Source: Vulcanimicrobiota bacterium
GTDB taxonomy: Bacteria > Vulcanimicrobiota > Vulcanimicrobiia > Vulcanimicrobiales > Vulcanimicrobiaceae
NCBI GenBank assembly: GCA_027306785.1
Contig: DAHUZB010000024.1
Location: forward strand, 80,782 to 144,781
Direction of reading: 5' to 3'
DNA length: 64,000 bases
Position 1 is the first letter of the stretch. Each line of letters begins with the position of its first letter. The position numbers and the translations under genes are program-made. Below, piece by piece: positions 35,593 through 47,489 of this stretch. Under the pieces are notes generated by a model that saw only the letters and a program-made list of their open reading frames with translations, did no database searches and was not told the DNA's origin.

Positions 35593-36876
35593 ATGGGGAT
35601 GACACTGACCGAGAAGATTCTCGCCCGTCACGCCGGCCTCGATCGCGTCGAGCCCGGCCAAATCATCAATGCGAACGTCGATCTGGTGCTCGCGAACGAA
35701 CTCTCCGCCGCGGTCGCCATCGGCGTCATGCGTGGCATCAAAGGCGCCGACAAGGTCTTCGACCGCGACAAGATCGCCCTCGTCGAGGATCACTTCGTTC
35801 CGGCCAAGGACGCGCAGTCGGCGAAGCTCGCGAAGCTGATGAAAGATTTCGCCGCCGAGCAGCAGATCACGCACTTTTTCGACGTGGGCCGCGGCGGCAT
35901 CGAGCACGTGGTGCTACCCGAGGAGGGCCTGGTCGCGCCGGGCGAGCTGATCGTCGGCGGCGACTCGCATACCTGCACCTACGGCGCGCTCGGCGCGTTC
36001 GCGACCGGCATGGGATCGACCGACATCGCGGCGGCCTTCGTGCTCGGCGAAGTGTGGCTCAAAGTTCCGGCGACGATCAAGGTGGTCTATGACGGCGAAC
36101 TGCAGCCGATGGTCTTCGCGAAGGATCTGATGCTGCGTACCGTCGGCGAGCTCGGTATCGACGGCGCGACCTATCGCGCGATCGAGTATCACGGCTCCAC
36201 GGTCGACAATCTCTCGATCACCGGGCGCTTCACGATGGCGAACATGGCGATCGAGGCGGGCGCGAAGAACGGCATCTTCCACGCCGACGAAAAAGCGATC
36301 GCCTTCGTCAAGGAACGCACGAATCGTCCGTTCGTCGCCGAACGCGCCGATGCAGACGCCGTCTACGAGCGCGTCATCGCGATCGATGCAAGCGCCCTCG
36401 AACCGCAGGTCGCCTGCCCGCACACGCCCGATAACGTGCACCCGATCTCGCAGGTCACGCGCGAGGACGTGCACGTGGATCAAGTCTTCATCGGCTCGTG
36501 CACCAACGGATACATCGAAGATCTACGCATCGTCGCGAAGATTCTCGCGGGCAAGAAAATCTCGCCGAGCGTGCGCGTGATCGTGAATCCCGGTTCGCAG
36601 AAGGTCTGGATGCAGGCCGCGACCGAGGGGATTCTCACCACGCTCGCCGCGGCGGGCTGCGCGGTGAACACGCCGGGATGCGGCGCCTGTTTCGGCGGCC
36701 ACATGGGCACGCTCGGCGACGGCGAGCGCGCGATTTCGACGACCAACCGCAACTACGTCGGACGCATGGGATCGCCCAAGGCCGAGGTCTACCTCGCCTC
36801 GCCCGCCACCTGCGCGGCCTCCGCGCTCACCGGCAAGATTACCGATCCGCGCGTTCTCGAACTGGCAGGAGTGTAA
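35593..36876 (+). CDS. leuC: 3-isopropylmalate dehydratase large subunit (LeuC2/homoaconitase type)
   Basis: The [4Fe-4S] subunit that isomerises 2- to 3-isopropylmalate in leucine synthesis. The 427-aa protein shows MGMTLTEKILARHAG, GGDSHTCTYGALGAFATGMGS, FIGSCTNG with the first cluster Cys and NTPGCGACFGGHMG with the other two. This sequence style is the archaeal-like LeuC2, which also includes homoaconitases and methylmalate dehydratases, so substrate is slightly uncertain. ATG at 35593 is used; ATG 35599 is an alternative. leuD follows after two bases. Confidence 0.93.
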   Translation: MGMTLTEKILARHAGLDRVEPGQIINANVDLVLANELSAAVAIGVMRGIKGADKVFDRDKIALVEDHFVPAKDAQSAKLAKLMKDFAAEQQITHFFDVGRGGIEHVVLPEEGLVAPGELIVGGDSHTCTYGALGAFATGMGSTDIAAAFVLGEVWLKVPATIKVVYDGELQPMVFAKDLMLRTVGELGIDGATYRAIEYHGSTVDNLSITGRFTMANMAIEAGAKNGIFHADEKAIAFVKERTNRPFVAERADADAVYERVIAIDASALEPQVACPHTPDNVHPISQVTREDVHVDQVFIGSCTNGYIEDLRIVAKILAGKKISPSVRVIVNPGSQKVWMQAATEGILTTLAAAGCAVNTPGCGACFGGHMGTLGDGERAISTTNRNYVGRMGSPKAEVYLASPATCAASALTGKITDPRVLELAGV

Positions 36877-36878
36877 CG

Positions 36879-37385
36879 ATGGAAACGACGCTACGCGGCT
36901 TCGTCCACAAATACGGCAAAAACGTCGACACCGACGTCATCATCCCGGGCAAATACTGCAACATCATCGATCCGGTCGAGCTCGGCAAACACGCGCTCGA
37001 AGGGCTCGATCCCGACTACACCGCGAAGATGAAGAAGGGCGACGTGATCGTCGCCGACACGAACTTCGGCTGCGGCTCCAGCCGCGAAGTCGCGCCGATC
37101 GCGATCAAGGGCTCCGGCACGTCGGCGGTGATCGCGAAGAGCTTCGCGCGGATCTTCTATCGCAACGCGCTCAACATCGGCTTGCCGATCTTCGAATCAC
37201 CCGAGGCGGTCGACGGCATCGAGAGCGGCGATGAGATCGAGCTCGATCCGGCGACCGGGGTCATCAAGAATATGACTAAGGGCACCAGTTTCAAGGCGGC
37301 GGAGTTCCCGCCGTTCATGCGGCAACTGATCGAGGCGGGCGGTCTCGTGCCGTACGTCGAGCAGCGACTGGCAAAACGCATATAG
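36879..37385 (+). CDS. leuD: 3-isopropylmalate dehydratase small subunit
   Basis: The swivelling domain partner of LeuC. The 168-aa product has [35 protein letters not shown] with the substrate-binding GCGSSRE, and [16 protein letters not shown], all standard. AGGAG at 36867-36871 precedes ATG 36879 by seven bases. It is followed by a strong terminator, so leuCD form a two-gene unit. leuA and leuB are not in the window. Confidence 0.95.
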   Translation: METTLRGFVHKYGKNVDTDVIIPGKYCNIIDPVELGKHALEGLDPDYTAKMKKGDVIVADTNFGCGSSREVAPIAIKGSGTSAVIAKSFARIFYRNALNIGLPIFESPEAVDGIESGDEIELDPATGVIKNMTKGTSFKAAEFPPFMRQLIEAGGLVPYVEQRLAKRI

Positions 37386-37416
37386 CTGCACGCTACATCT
37401 AGGCATTTTTGCCCAC

Positions 37417-37455
37417 GAAACGGCATCGCTGCGCGCAGGGATGCCGTTTCTTTTT
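37417..37455 (+). terminator. Intrinsic terminator after leuD
   Basis: GAAACGGCATC at 37417-37427 pairs perfectly with GATGCCGTTTC at 37440-37450 and is followed by five T residues (37451-37455). The loop itself contains a CTGCGCGCAG palindrome. A second copy of the right arm, ATGCCGTTTCTTT, occurs at 37469-37481 and could compete for pairing with the left arm. Confidence 0.9.
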
Positions 37456-37523
37456 CTGAAAACCAACCATGCCGTTTCTTTACGATCTTTGGAAACGGTT
37501 GTAGTTGCATTTCAAGGAGTTTT

Positions 37524-39389
37524 ATGAACGCGCGCTTTGCATTTTTAGGCGCCGTCGTGTGCGCAGCGGCACTCGCCGCATGCGGTGGCGGAGGAGGGGG
37601 CGGCGGCAGCGTCGTGCCGACCAGCCCGTCAACGCCAGGCACGACGCCGGCGCCGCCGGCAGCCTCCCCTTCACCGAATACGCTGCAGACGTCGGCACCG
37701 CTCTCCGTTTCGACGACGACGCCGGTCCAGTTCGCAGCGTTGAACAACGGCGTCGCCGCCTCGGTGACCTTTCCGCTCGTGAGCACCGCCGCAACGGCGA
37801 GCTTTACCTACAGCTCGGTACTGCCGCAGGGGATCGCATATCCGCAGCAGGCGCGTTCTTCACGCCTCCCGGCCATCATCGGCGGCTCGAACATCACTCC
37901 GCTCGCGTACCTTGCGGTTCAAACGAGCGCTACGACCACGCTGACCGCGTTGCCCGCGTTCACGTTTACGCTTCCCGGCGTTCCGCTCGGCAGCGCGTAC
38001 ATCGCGTATTATGACGAATCCACGCCGACAAAAGGCTGGAACGTGCTCGCGGGTCCCGGCTCCGAAACGACGACGACGATCAGCTTCCCGGCACAGTCCG
38101 TCATCCCGCCGTTGACCCTGCAGACCGGTGACACGTATCTGTTTGCTCTCGTGATCTCTTCGACGAGCGTCACGCAGGCGCCGACGACGTTCCAAGGCAC
38201 CAAGTCCGTGAACTATACGTACGGCTTCGCCTTCGACTACCCGCAGCCGACATCGACGGCTCCGCCGACGACGCTCAACTACGCGGTGACGGAAAACGTC
38301 AGCGTCGGATCGTCGCCGTTCCCGGGCACCGCAAACGTCTCCACGATGGACGAACACGTCGCAGAGACGGATACGCAGGATCTCTCGAATGCGACCTATG
38401 CCACCGATCAGTGGGTAGGCGTCTCGCCGAACAGCGGGTCCGTCGATGCCGCGCTGTACGCCTCGCAGCAGTCCGAGACCAGTTCGGCAAACATGCCGAC
38501 GTTCACGACGCTGTATTCGACGCCGCAAGTGCTCGATGAGTATCCGGAGACGGTCGGCGCATCGTGGACGAACTCGCCCGCGGCAAAGACGTCGTACAGC
38601 TACGCAAACGGCGACTCGGGCACGCGCACGACCAACGCCGACGGCACGTACAATGATGTCGAAACCCTGCTCGGTTTCGCACCGGTCACGATCAGCGACA
38701 ATGCCGACGGATCGGCCTCGATCGTCGGGCCGTTCTTCAGCGGTCAGGTCGCCTCGCTGACCTTCTCGGCGCCGTCGCCGGGGCCGTCGGGTTCGGTCGT
38801 CAACATCGCGATCAACTTCCCGCCCGCCTCGCCGCAGCCCGCGCCGATCACCTTCAGCGATCAGCTCTGGTATCCTACGCCGCCCGCGTTCTATCAGGAG
38901 AAAGATGGGGTTCTCGCTGCCGCGAGCTTCCCGACCGGCTGCACGAATGCGCTCGGAACTTCGGGTAACGACGTCCAGCGCTCCGTCACGACGCTCGATA
39001 CCGCGATCGGTTTCATGGAGACGACGACTTTCGACACGTATACGGTCGGAGGCGTTCCGGTCTGCATGGTGACCAACGATACGCTGAGCTACGCCTATGA
39101 CATGCAGGGCAACACGCCGTTCTTCATTCTCTACGGACCGCTCGGCGTCGAAACCGTTACGACGACCGAGACGCTTGCATTGCAGGCATCCGCGGGTACG
39201 ACGACGGCTGCGATGACTCGCGCTCACGCCGGCGGTTCGTCGTCGTATGCACCGGTCATTGCGGCGATCCAGGCGCATCAGCTCAATACGTTCGCGCGTA
39301 CTCGTCTCTCGCGCGAGCATACGGTTATGCAACAACTCCGCGCGCATGGTATCAGTGCGCTCAAAGCCTTTGAGGGAGGCCACCGATAA
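37524..39389 (+). CDS. Large Thr/Ser-rich lipoprotein of unknown function
   Basis: A 621-aa product with signal peptide and lipobox LAAC (Cys20) followed by eight Gly and a Pro/Thr/Ser linker to about residue 55. The remainder is beta-rich with many Thr and Ser and is not recognised. The last 60 residues become helical and charged (IAAIQAHQLNTFARTRLSRE). Codon use is somewhat less GC-biased than in neighbouring housekeeping genes. AAGGAG at 37514-37519 precedes the ATG by four bases. Its stop overlaps the start of the S53 peptidase gene by one base, so the two surface proteins are probably made together. It could be an adhesin or a partner or substrate of the peptidase. Confidence 0.75.
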   Translation: MNARFAFLGAVVCAAALAACGGGGGGGGSVVPTSPSTPGTTPAPPAASPSPNTLQTSAPLSVSTTTPVQFAALNNGVAASVTFPLVSTAATASFTYSSVLPQGIAYPQQARSSRLPAIIGGSNITPLAYLAVQTSATTTLTALPAFTFTLPGVPLGSAYIAYYDESTPTKGWNVLAGPGSETTTTISFPAQSVIPPLTLQTGDTYLFALVISSTSVTQAPTTFQGTKSVNYTYGFAFDYPQPTSTAPPTTLNYAVTENVSVGSSPFPGTANVSTMDEHVAETDTQDLSNATYATDQWVGVSPNSGSVDAALYASQQSETSSANMPTFTTLYSTPQVLDEYPETVGASWTNSPAAKTSYSYANGDSGTRTTNADGTYNDVETLLGFAPVTISDNADGSASIVGPFFSGQVASLTFSAPSPGPSGSVVNIAINFPPASPQPAPITFSDQLWYPTPPAFYQEKDGVLAAASFPTGCTNALGTSGNDVQRSVTTLDTAIGFMETTTFDTYTVGGVPVCMVTNDTLSYAYDMQGNTPFFILYGPLGVETVTTTETLALQASAGTTTAAMTRAHAGGSSSYAPVIAAIQAHQLNTFARTRLSREHTVMQQLRAHGISALKAFEGGHR

Positions 39390-41491
39390 TGCGTTTGTCT
39401 ATTCGCGCCGCCGGTGCGGTGCTGGCGGGTGCGCTGGCGCTTAGCGCGTGCGGCGGTGGGGGACACGGCTCTCCCACCGGCGGCGGAGGTGCCTCCGTCA
39501 TTCCACAGCCTCCGATCTCGGCGGGTGGGGCGACGCCCTTCGCGTGGGGTCAGGACGTCGTCTCGCAACTGCCGTACCTCGGGCCCGCCAAAGGCGGTGG
39601 GCTCTCCCTCGCCGTGTACGTGCGTATGCGCGACCCGCGCGGTCTCGTCGAGTACGCGCGCAGCGCGAGCGATCCGTCGTCGCCCGACTACCGGCACTGG
39701 CTCACGCCGCAGCAGATCGCGGATACCTACGGTGCGTCGCAAGCCGATTATCAGGCAGCGGCAAACTACTTCGCGGGCTACGGCCTGAAGGTCCAGGCCT
39801 GGCCGCAGCGTGAGGCGCTGGCGGTGAGCGGCTCGCTCGATCAATTCAGCCGCGCCTTCGGAACGGCGTTCGGTATTTACCGATTCCGCGGTAAAGAGAT
39901 CGTCGCGCCGACCGGCTCGCCGCATTTCTCCGCGTCCGTTCCCGTCGTGGGAGCCGTCGGCATGATGTCGGCTTCGGTCGCGCGTACGTACTTCATCAAG
40001 AACAACAACGCGCAGTTCTTCGGCTACTCGCCGCAGCAGATCTCGACCGGTCTCGATTACTCCGGTGCGGCGAATGCGGGCCTGAACGGCACCGGCATCA
40101 ACGTCGGCATCATCGGCACGGGCCCGATCCTCAATGCGCAGGGCGGCGACGACGATACGACGGCGCTCTCGCAGTACTGGCATGCAGCGGTCGGCAAGGT
40201 CGTTCAGGTCAACGCCTCGCCACAGCCCGCCTCGACGCCGAACGGCGGCACCGGCACCGGTGCGGCGGACTACAACCCGTCGGGCCTGGCGGCCCCGCCG
40301 CCGGTCACGGCGCCCTGCCAGCAGACCAATCCGATGCTTCCCGACTACACGACCTGCAATCCCGAGGACGGTGAAGCGCAGCTCGACACGGAGTCGGTGG
40401 CCTCGCTCGCGCCCGGAGCGACGACGCTCTTCTATCTCGCCTTCAATCCGGTCGAAGAGTGCTTCGATCCGACGGCCGGCTTCGTGCCCCCCACCAAGGG
40501 TGCGTGCACGAGCAGCCAGCAGCCGGTTCAGGCTGAGGGTCTCAACATCGCGGACGACGAGATTCAGCAAGCGATTGCAGACAATGCCGCGGATACGCTC
40601 TCGCTCAGTTACGGATTGCCTGAAAATCTCGGCGGTTCGTACATCGGCACCCAGTCGCAACCTGGTCTCGGACCCATCGAGTTCGCCTCCTTGGCGGCCG
40701 AAGGCATCGCGGTCTTCGTCTCCTCGGGCGACAACGGCGCGTGGGAGTGCTTCGATCCCGTCACGGGGGCGCCGCTCGGCATCGCATGTCCGAGTTACCC
40801 GGCAACGGATCCGTCCGTCGTCGCGGTCGGCGGCATCAATCTCCCGGTCGACGAGAGCGGCAACCTGATCGGTGAGATCGCCGCGTGGGCGGACAACACG
40901 ACCAACGGCGGCAACGGTTCCTTCGGGAACAACGTGGGCTCCGGCGGCGGCGTGTCGACGATCTTCACGGCGCCGTCCTGGCAGGCGAAGACGATCGGCG
41001 CAACGATGCGCGAGATTCCCGATATCGCTCTCGACGCTGATCCCAACACCGGCCCGAGTATCTTCCAGAATGCCGCGTACGGCTTTGCACCGTACGCGTC
41101 GGGCGGTACGAGCGCCGCGGCGCCGGAAGCTGCCGCGCAGTGGGCGGTCGTGCTGCAAGCGTGTAAGGCGAGCGCGACGTGCAATACCGGCGGTCCGACG
41201 GGATACCGTCTCGGCGATCCGGCTCCGCTGTTCTACGCGATCTACGCGACGTCGTCGCTCGCGCAAGGAAAGTATGCACCGAGCGGATTTACGCCGCACC
41301 TGACCTACTCGCAGGTCTTCGACGACGTGATCTACGGCGGCAACCAAGCGGTACCGTCGGGTCAGACGCCGGCGCCGGCGTCGACGCCGAGCGGCTATGA
41401 ATCGGGCCCCGGCTACGATCAGGTCACAGGTCTCGGCGCACCGTTCACCGGGCACCTCGTGCAGGCGGTGACGGGCACGAAGGTTCCGTAA
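39389..41491 (+). CDS. S53 family (sedolisin/kumamolisin-like) lipoprotein peptidase
   Basis: A 700-aa acid-acting serine carboxyl peptidase. The lipobox LSAC (Cys21) is followed by Gly-rich linker, a pro-kumamolisin activation domain (about 55-205, with SSPDYRHWLTPQQIADTYG), then the catalytic domain with Glu329 and Asp333 in EAQLDTE, oxyanion Asp448 in SSGDNG and nucleophile Ser575 in SGGTSAAAPE. The C-terminal calcium loop GYDQVTGLGAP is present. GGGAGG at 39373-39378 is the ribosome site. S53 enzymes usually work at low pH, hinting at an acidic habitat. A strong terminator follows. Confidence 0.93.
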   Translation: MRLSIRAAGAVLAGALALSACGGGGHGSPTGGGGASVIPQPPISAGGATPFAWGQDVVSQLPYLGPAKGGGLSLAVYVRMRDPRGLVEYARSASDPSSPDYRHWLTPQQIADTYGASQADYQAAANYFAGYGLKVQAWPQREALAVSGSLDQFSRAFGTAFGIYRFRGKEIVAPTGSPHFSASVPVVGAVGMMSASVARTYFIKNNNAQFFGYSPQQISTGLDYSGAANAGLNGTGINVGIIGTGPILNAQGGDDDTTALSQYWHAAVGKVVQVNASPQPASTPNGGTGTGAADYNPSGLAAPPPVTAPCQQTNPMLPDYTTCNPEDGEAQLDTESVASLAPGATTLFYLAFNPVEECFDPTAGFVPPTKGACTSSQQPVQAEGLNIADDEIQQAIADNAADTLSLSYGLPENLGGSYIGTQSQPGLGPIEFASLAAEGIAVFVSSGDNGAWECFDPVTGAPLGIACPSYPATDPSVVAVGGINLPVDESGNLIGEIAAWADNTTNGGNGSFGNNVGSGGGVSTIFTAPSWQAKTIGATMREIPDIALDADPNTGPSIFQNAAYGFAPYASGGTSAAAPEAAAQWAVVLQACKASATCNTGGPTGYRLGDPAPLFYAIYATSSLAQGKYAPSGFTPHLTYSQVFDDVIYGGNQAVPSGQTPAPASTPSGYESGPGYDQVTGLGAPFTGHLVQAVTGTKVP

Positions 41492-41518
41492 CTCGAGCGC
41501 AGGTTCGCTCACCAAAAG

Positions 41519-41550
41519 AAAACGGGCTCCGCTTCGGCGGGGCCCGTTTT
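41519..41550 (+). terminator. Intrinsic terminator after the S53 gene
   Basis: A 14-bp stem with one G-T pair (41519-41532 with 41537-41550) is capped by a TTCG tetraloop and ends in TTTT. Because its outer pairs are A-T, it also reads as a terminator on the minus strand for the convergent gene at 41588. Confidence 0.92.
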
Positions 41551-41587
41551 CATACGTAGCGCGCGTGGTGAACGCGAGATGCGTTCG

Positions 41588-42193
41588 TTACCGCGGTCCG
41601 CCCGATCCCAGACCCGGGTTGGGATTGACGTTATCGAACCACTTTTCTTTCGGGCGATACGCTGCCGTGAACGGAACGCGCTCTTTCGAGTCCGTGAGCA
41701 TGCCGAGCATATCGGTCGTACCGTCGATCCGTCCTTCGAAGAGCATCGTCGATCCGTCGTTCAGCGAGACGATCAGGCGAATGTTCGTGCCGTCGAGCGA
41801 TCCCGCGACCGGGTAACGCTTGTTGTTCTTGGTGAGATAGATGCCGGTGAGCGTCGTGCCGACCTGTTTGAGCTTGAAGTGCTCGTAGTCGGTGTTCGCG
41901 CCGCGCTGAATCTGGATCTCCCACACGCCGTCGAGGCCTTCTCGGGCGTCGGGGGGTGGCGTCGCCATGCGATTCGCAGGCTTCGCCGACTTGGCGCTCG
42001 GGGCGCCTTTCGGACCGCCGGGGCCGAACAGTTTATCGAGCGCGTTCGGCGTTGCCGATGCGGCGGGCGTGGGAGCGGCGGCGCTCGCGGTCGGCGGCGG
42101 CGTCGCGGGCGGAAGGGTCGGGGGCGGAGGCGGCGGGGTCGGCGCGGCTGCGATCAGCGCGACTGCCGCAAGAGCGAGACTCGGATATTTCAC
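41588..42193 (-). CDS. Exported Pro-rich hypothetical protein
   Basis: A 201-aa protein with a signal peptide (MKYPSLALAAVALIAAAPT) and a Pro/Ala/Thr-rich linker to about residue 75. The C-terminal 115 residues form a lipocalin- or DUF-like beta domain: LDGVWEIQIQRGANTDYEHF, TTLTGIYLTKNNKRYPVAGS, GTNIRLIVSLNDGSTMLFEG. Similar extracytoplasmic beta-barrel modules appear in many hypothetical proteins. Its ATG overlaps the stop of the upstream minus-strand gene by four bases, so both are one unit. Function unknown. Confidence 0.75.
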   Translation of the reverse strand: MKYPSLALAAVALIAAAPTPPPPPPTLPPATPPPTASAAAPTPAASATPNALDKLFGPGGPKGAPSAKSAKPANRMATPPPDAREGLDGVWEIQIQRGANTDYEHFKLKQVGTTLTGIYLTKNNKRYPVAGSLDGTNIRLIVSLNDGSTMLFEGRIDGTTDMLGMLTDSKERVPFTAAYRPKEKWFDNVNPNPGLGSGGPR

Positions 42194-42681
42194 GTCGGCT
42201 GCACTTCTGGGGTCGCCGTCGGAATCTTGCGTATATCGTGCGGAAGCGGGATCCGACGGATGCGCGTGTCAATCGAAGCGCTCGCTTGCACGGCCGCTAC
42301 GTCGGCCGCCAACTGCGAGACGGCGGGCGAGAGCGGCGCGCATTGCAGATCGACCGAGAGATAGTCGTGCCAGAGCACGGTCGTGCGCGTCCCGAACGAC
42401 GCGCTTTTCATGCAGGCGCGCGGCGTGCCGGGTTCGGCGCGCGCGGCGACCACGTCGCGAAAGAAGCGCTCCGCCGTCTCGGGGGCGACGCGAAAGTAGC
42501 GTTGCTGACGGCCTTGTTCGATCAGCATGGCGGAGCCGTCGGACCAGAGTTTGATCTCGTAGGCGGCGGTGTTGGTCGAGCCGGAGTTGCGGATGATCCC
42601 GCCGTCACGGATCGGGGAGGCGGACGCCGCCGCCGTCAGGGCGGCGAGCGCGAGCAGCGGAAGGGCGGTTCGGATGGTCAT
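42190..42681 (-). CDS. Exported hypothetical protein
   Basis: A 163-aa product with a signal peptide (MTIRTALPLLALAALTAAASA, cleavage likely after ASA). The mature part contains YEIKLWSDGSAMLIEQGRQQ and two Cys (RACMKS and LQCAPLS), which could form a disulfide. No family is recognised. GAGGAG at 42685-42690 (minus strand) sits three bases from the ATG at 42681; the ATG at 42684 abuts it, and a longer frame from 42717 is less likely. It leads the two-gene exported pair and diverges from rpmE. Confidence 0.7.
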   Translation of the reverse strand: MTIRTALPLLALAALTAAASASPIRDGGIIRNSGSTNTAAYEIKLWSDGSAMLIEQGRQQRYFRVAPETAERFFRDVVAARAEPGTPRACMKSASFGTRTTVLWHDYLSVDLQCAPLSPAVSQLAADVAAVQASASIDTRIRRIPLPHDIRKIPTATPEVQPT

Positions 42682-42775
42682 CATCTCCTCGGATGGCTTG
42701 CTACCGAAGGAACGCAACTCCTGGGGCCGCGGTTCGCCTCTGTCGGGAAAGTCGCAGGTCGGCGCACGCCCCGGG

Positions 42776-42806
42776 GGGCTTTGACAGCCCTGCTATAATC
42801 GAGGGG
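42776..42806 (+). promoter_or_regulatory. rpmE promoter with perfect extended -10 and upstream inverted repeat
   Basis: TGCTATAAT at 42791-42799 is a consensus extended -10. Immediately upstream GGGCT (42776-42780) and AGCCC (42786-42790) form an inverted repeat around TTGAC, a possible operator. No -35 is at normal distance. The expected start near 42806 leaves only a few bases before the GTG at 42809. Confidence 0.65.
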
Positions 42807-42808
42807 CT

Positions 42809-43081
42809 GTGAAACAGAATATCCACCCGACTTGGCATCCGGAAGCGCGCGTTCACTGCGCGTGCGGCAACGTTTTTTCGACCGGCTCGACGATGAAAGA
42901 TATCTCCGTCGAGATCTGTTCGGCGTGTCACCCGCTCTTCACCGGCCAGCAGAAGCTGGTCGACACCGCGGGTCGCGTCGATAAGTTCAACCAGCGTGCC
43001 GCCGCCGCCGAGAAGAAGAAGGCCGAAGCCGCCGCCCGTAAGGCCGCCAAGGAAGCGAAAGCGACCGCCGTCGAGGCGTAG
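42809..43081 (+). CDS. rpmE: 50S ribosomal protein bL31, zinc-binding form
   Basis: bL31 joins the two ribosomal subunits. The 90-aa product begins [20 protein letters not shown] and has four zinc ligands, Cys17, Cys19, Cys37 and Cys40, the C+ form that also stores zinc. [20 protein letters not shown] is the usual central block. The C-terminal 30 residues are an Ala/Lys/Glu-rich extension ([17 protein letters not shown]) not found in most L31 proteins. GAGGGG at 42801-42806 lies close to the GTG start. prfA follows. Confidence 0.96.
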   Translation: MKQNIHPTWHPEARVHCACGNVFSTGSTMKDISVEICSACHPLFTGQQKLVDTAGRVDKFNQRAAAAEKKKAEAAARKAAKEAKATAVEA

Positions 43082-43100
43082 CTTCGTAGACTCGATTCCG

Positions 43101-43129
43101 AGACGGGCCGCTCTGCGGCTCGTCTTTTT
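43101..43129 (+). terminator. Intrinsic terminator/attenuator between rpmE and prfA
   Basis: AGACGGGCCGC (43101-43111) pairs with GCGGCTCGTCT (43115-43125) with one G-T pair, loop TCT, and a T-run to 43129. It ends only six bases before the prfA ATG, so it either ends rpmE transcripts or acts as an attenuator of prfA. Confidence 0.85.
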
Positions 43130-43135
43130 ATTGCA

Positions 43136-44236
43136 ATGTCCGATTTGAACGCAAGCGTCCTCACGCGACTCGACACGATGGTCCGACGTTTCGACGAGAT
43201 CGAAGCGGAATTGGCCAATCCCGTCGGCGGTTTCGATCAAGCGCGTTTCACCGCGCTCGTGAAAGAACGCGCGCAGATGGAAGAGACCGTCGCCGCGTAT
43301 CGCGTCTACCGCAAAACGCTCGACGATCTCGTTGCGAACGATGCGCTGCTGCGCGAGACGAGCGATCCCGAACTGCGCGAACTCGCCGAAGACGAAGGCA
43401 AGGAGCTGCGCGCACGGCGCGAGGAGTTGCAGGATCGTCTGCAGCTGCTCATGATCCCGAAGGATCCGAACGACGGAAAAGACGTCTTCATCGAGGTTCG
43501 CGCGGGCGCGGGCGGCGATGAGGCGGCGATCTTCGCGGGCGATCTCGCGCGCATGTACATGCGTTTTGCCGAGTCGCGCGGGATGCGCGTCGAGCTCGTC
43601 TCGGAGAACGAGAGCGAGGCGGGCGGCTACAAGGAGATCGTCTTCGGCGTCAAGGGCGAATCGCCGTACCGCACCTTCAAACACGAATCGGGCGTGCATC
43701 GCGTGCAGCGCGTGCCCGCGACCGAAGCGCAAGGTCGCATCCACACCTCGACCGCGACGGTCGCCGTGCTGCCCGAGGTCGACGAAGACGTCGATATCGA
43801 GATCAAGGCCGCCGACCTGCACATCGACACCTACAAAGCCTCCGGCGCGGGCGGTCAGTACGTCAACAAGACCGAATCCGCGATCCGCATCACGCACATC
43901 CCGTCGGGCATCATCGTGGCCTCGCAGCAGGAGCGTTCGCAGACGCAAAACCGCGAGAAGGCGATGCAGATGCTGCGGGCCATGCTCTACGAGCGCCAAC
44001 AGCGCGAAAAAGAAGAAGCGATGGGCTCGCTGCGCCGCAGTCAGGTCGGCACGGGCGATCGTTCGGAGAAGATCCGCACCTATAACTTTCCGCAAGATCG
44101 CGTGACGGATCATCGCATCAATCGCAGCTACGGCAACATTCGCGGCATCATGGACGGCGACATCGGCTCGATCGTCGACGATCTGCTCGCCGACGAACAG
44201 GCGAAGCTGCTCGCGGGAGAGACGGTCGCCGGCTGA
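43136..44236 (+). CDS. prfA: Peptide chain release factor 1
   Basis: RF1 reads UAA and UAG and triggers peptide release. The 366-aa protein has the codon-recognition P-A-T within [20 protein letters not shown], the catalytic GGQ in [17 protein letters not shown], and [15 protein letters not shown] near the end, all RF1-specific rather than RF2. ATG 43136 fits the family N-terminus, yet no ribosome site precedes it because the T-run of a terminator occupies that place. prmC, its methylase, follows with one intervening base. Confidence 0.97.
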   Translation: MSDLNASVLTRLDTMVRRFDEIEAELANPVGGFDQARFTALVKERAQMEETVAAYRVYRKTLDDLVANDALLRETSDPELRELAEDEGKELRARREELQDRLQLLMIPKDPNDGKDVFIEVRAGAGGDEAAIFAGDLARMYMRFAESRGMRVELVSENESEAGGYKEIVFGVKGESPYRTFKHESGVHRVQRVPATEAQGRIHTSTATVAVLPEVDEDVDIEIKAADLHIDTYKASGAGGQYVNKTESAIRITHIPSGIIVASQQERSQTQNREKAMQMLRAMLYERQQREKEEAMGSLRRSQVGTGDRSEKIRTYNFPQDRVTDHRINRSYGNIRGIMDGDIGSIVDDLLADEQAKLLAGETVAG

Positions 44237-44237
44237 G

Positions 44238-47470
<3,233 letters not shown>

Positions 47471-47489
<19 letters not shown>

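Noticed and set aside
39278..41515. 745-codon open frame on the minus strand
   Set aside because: It is antisense to the S53 peptidase, whose catalytic residues and ribosome site are intact.
42781..42786. TTGACA as the -35 element of rpmE
   Set aside because: Only seven bases separate it from the -10, too close for sigma-70-type recognition; it is better seen as the loop of an inverted repeat.
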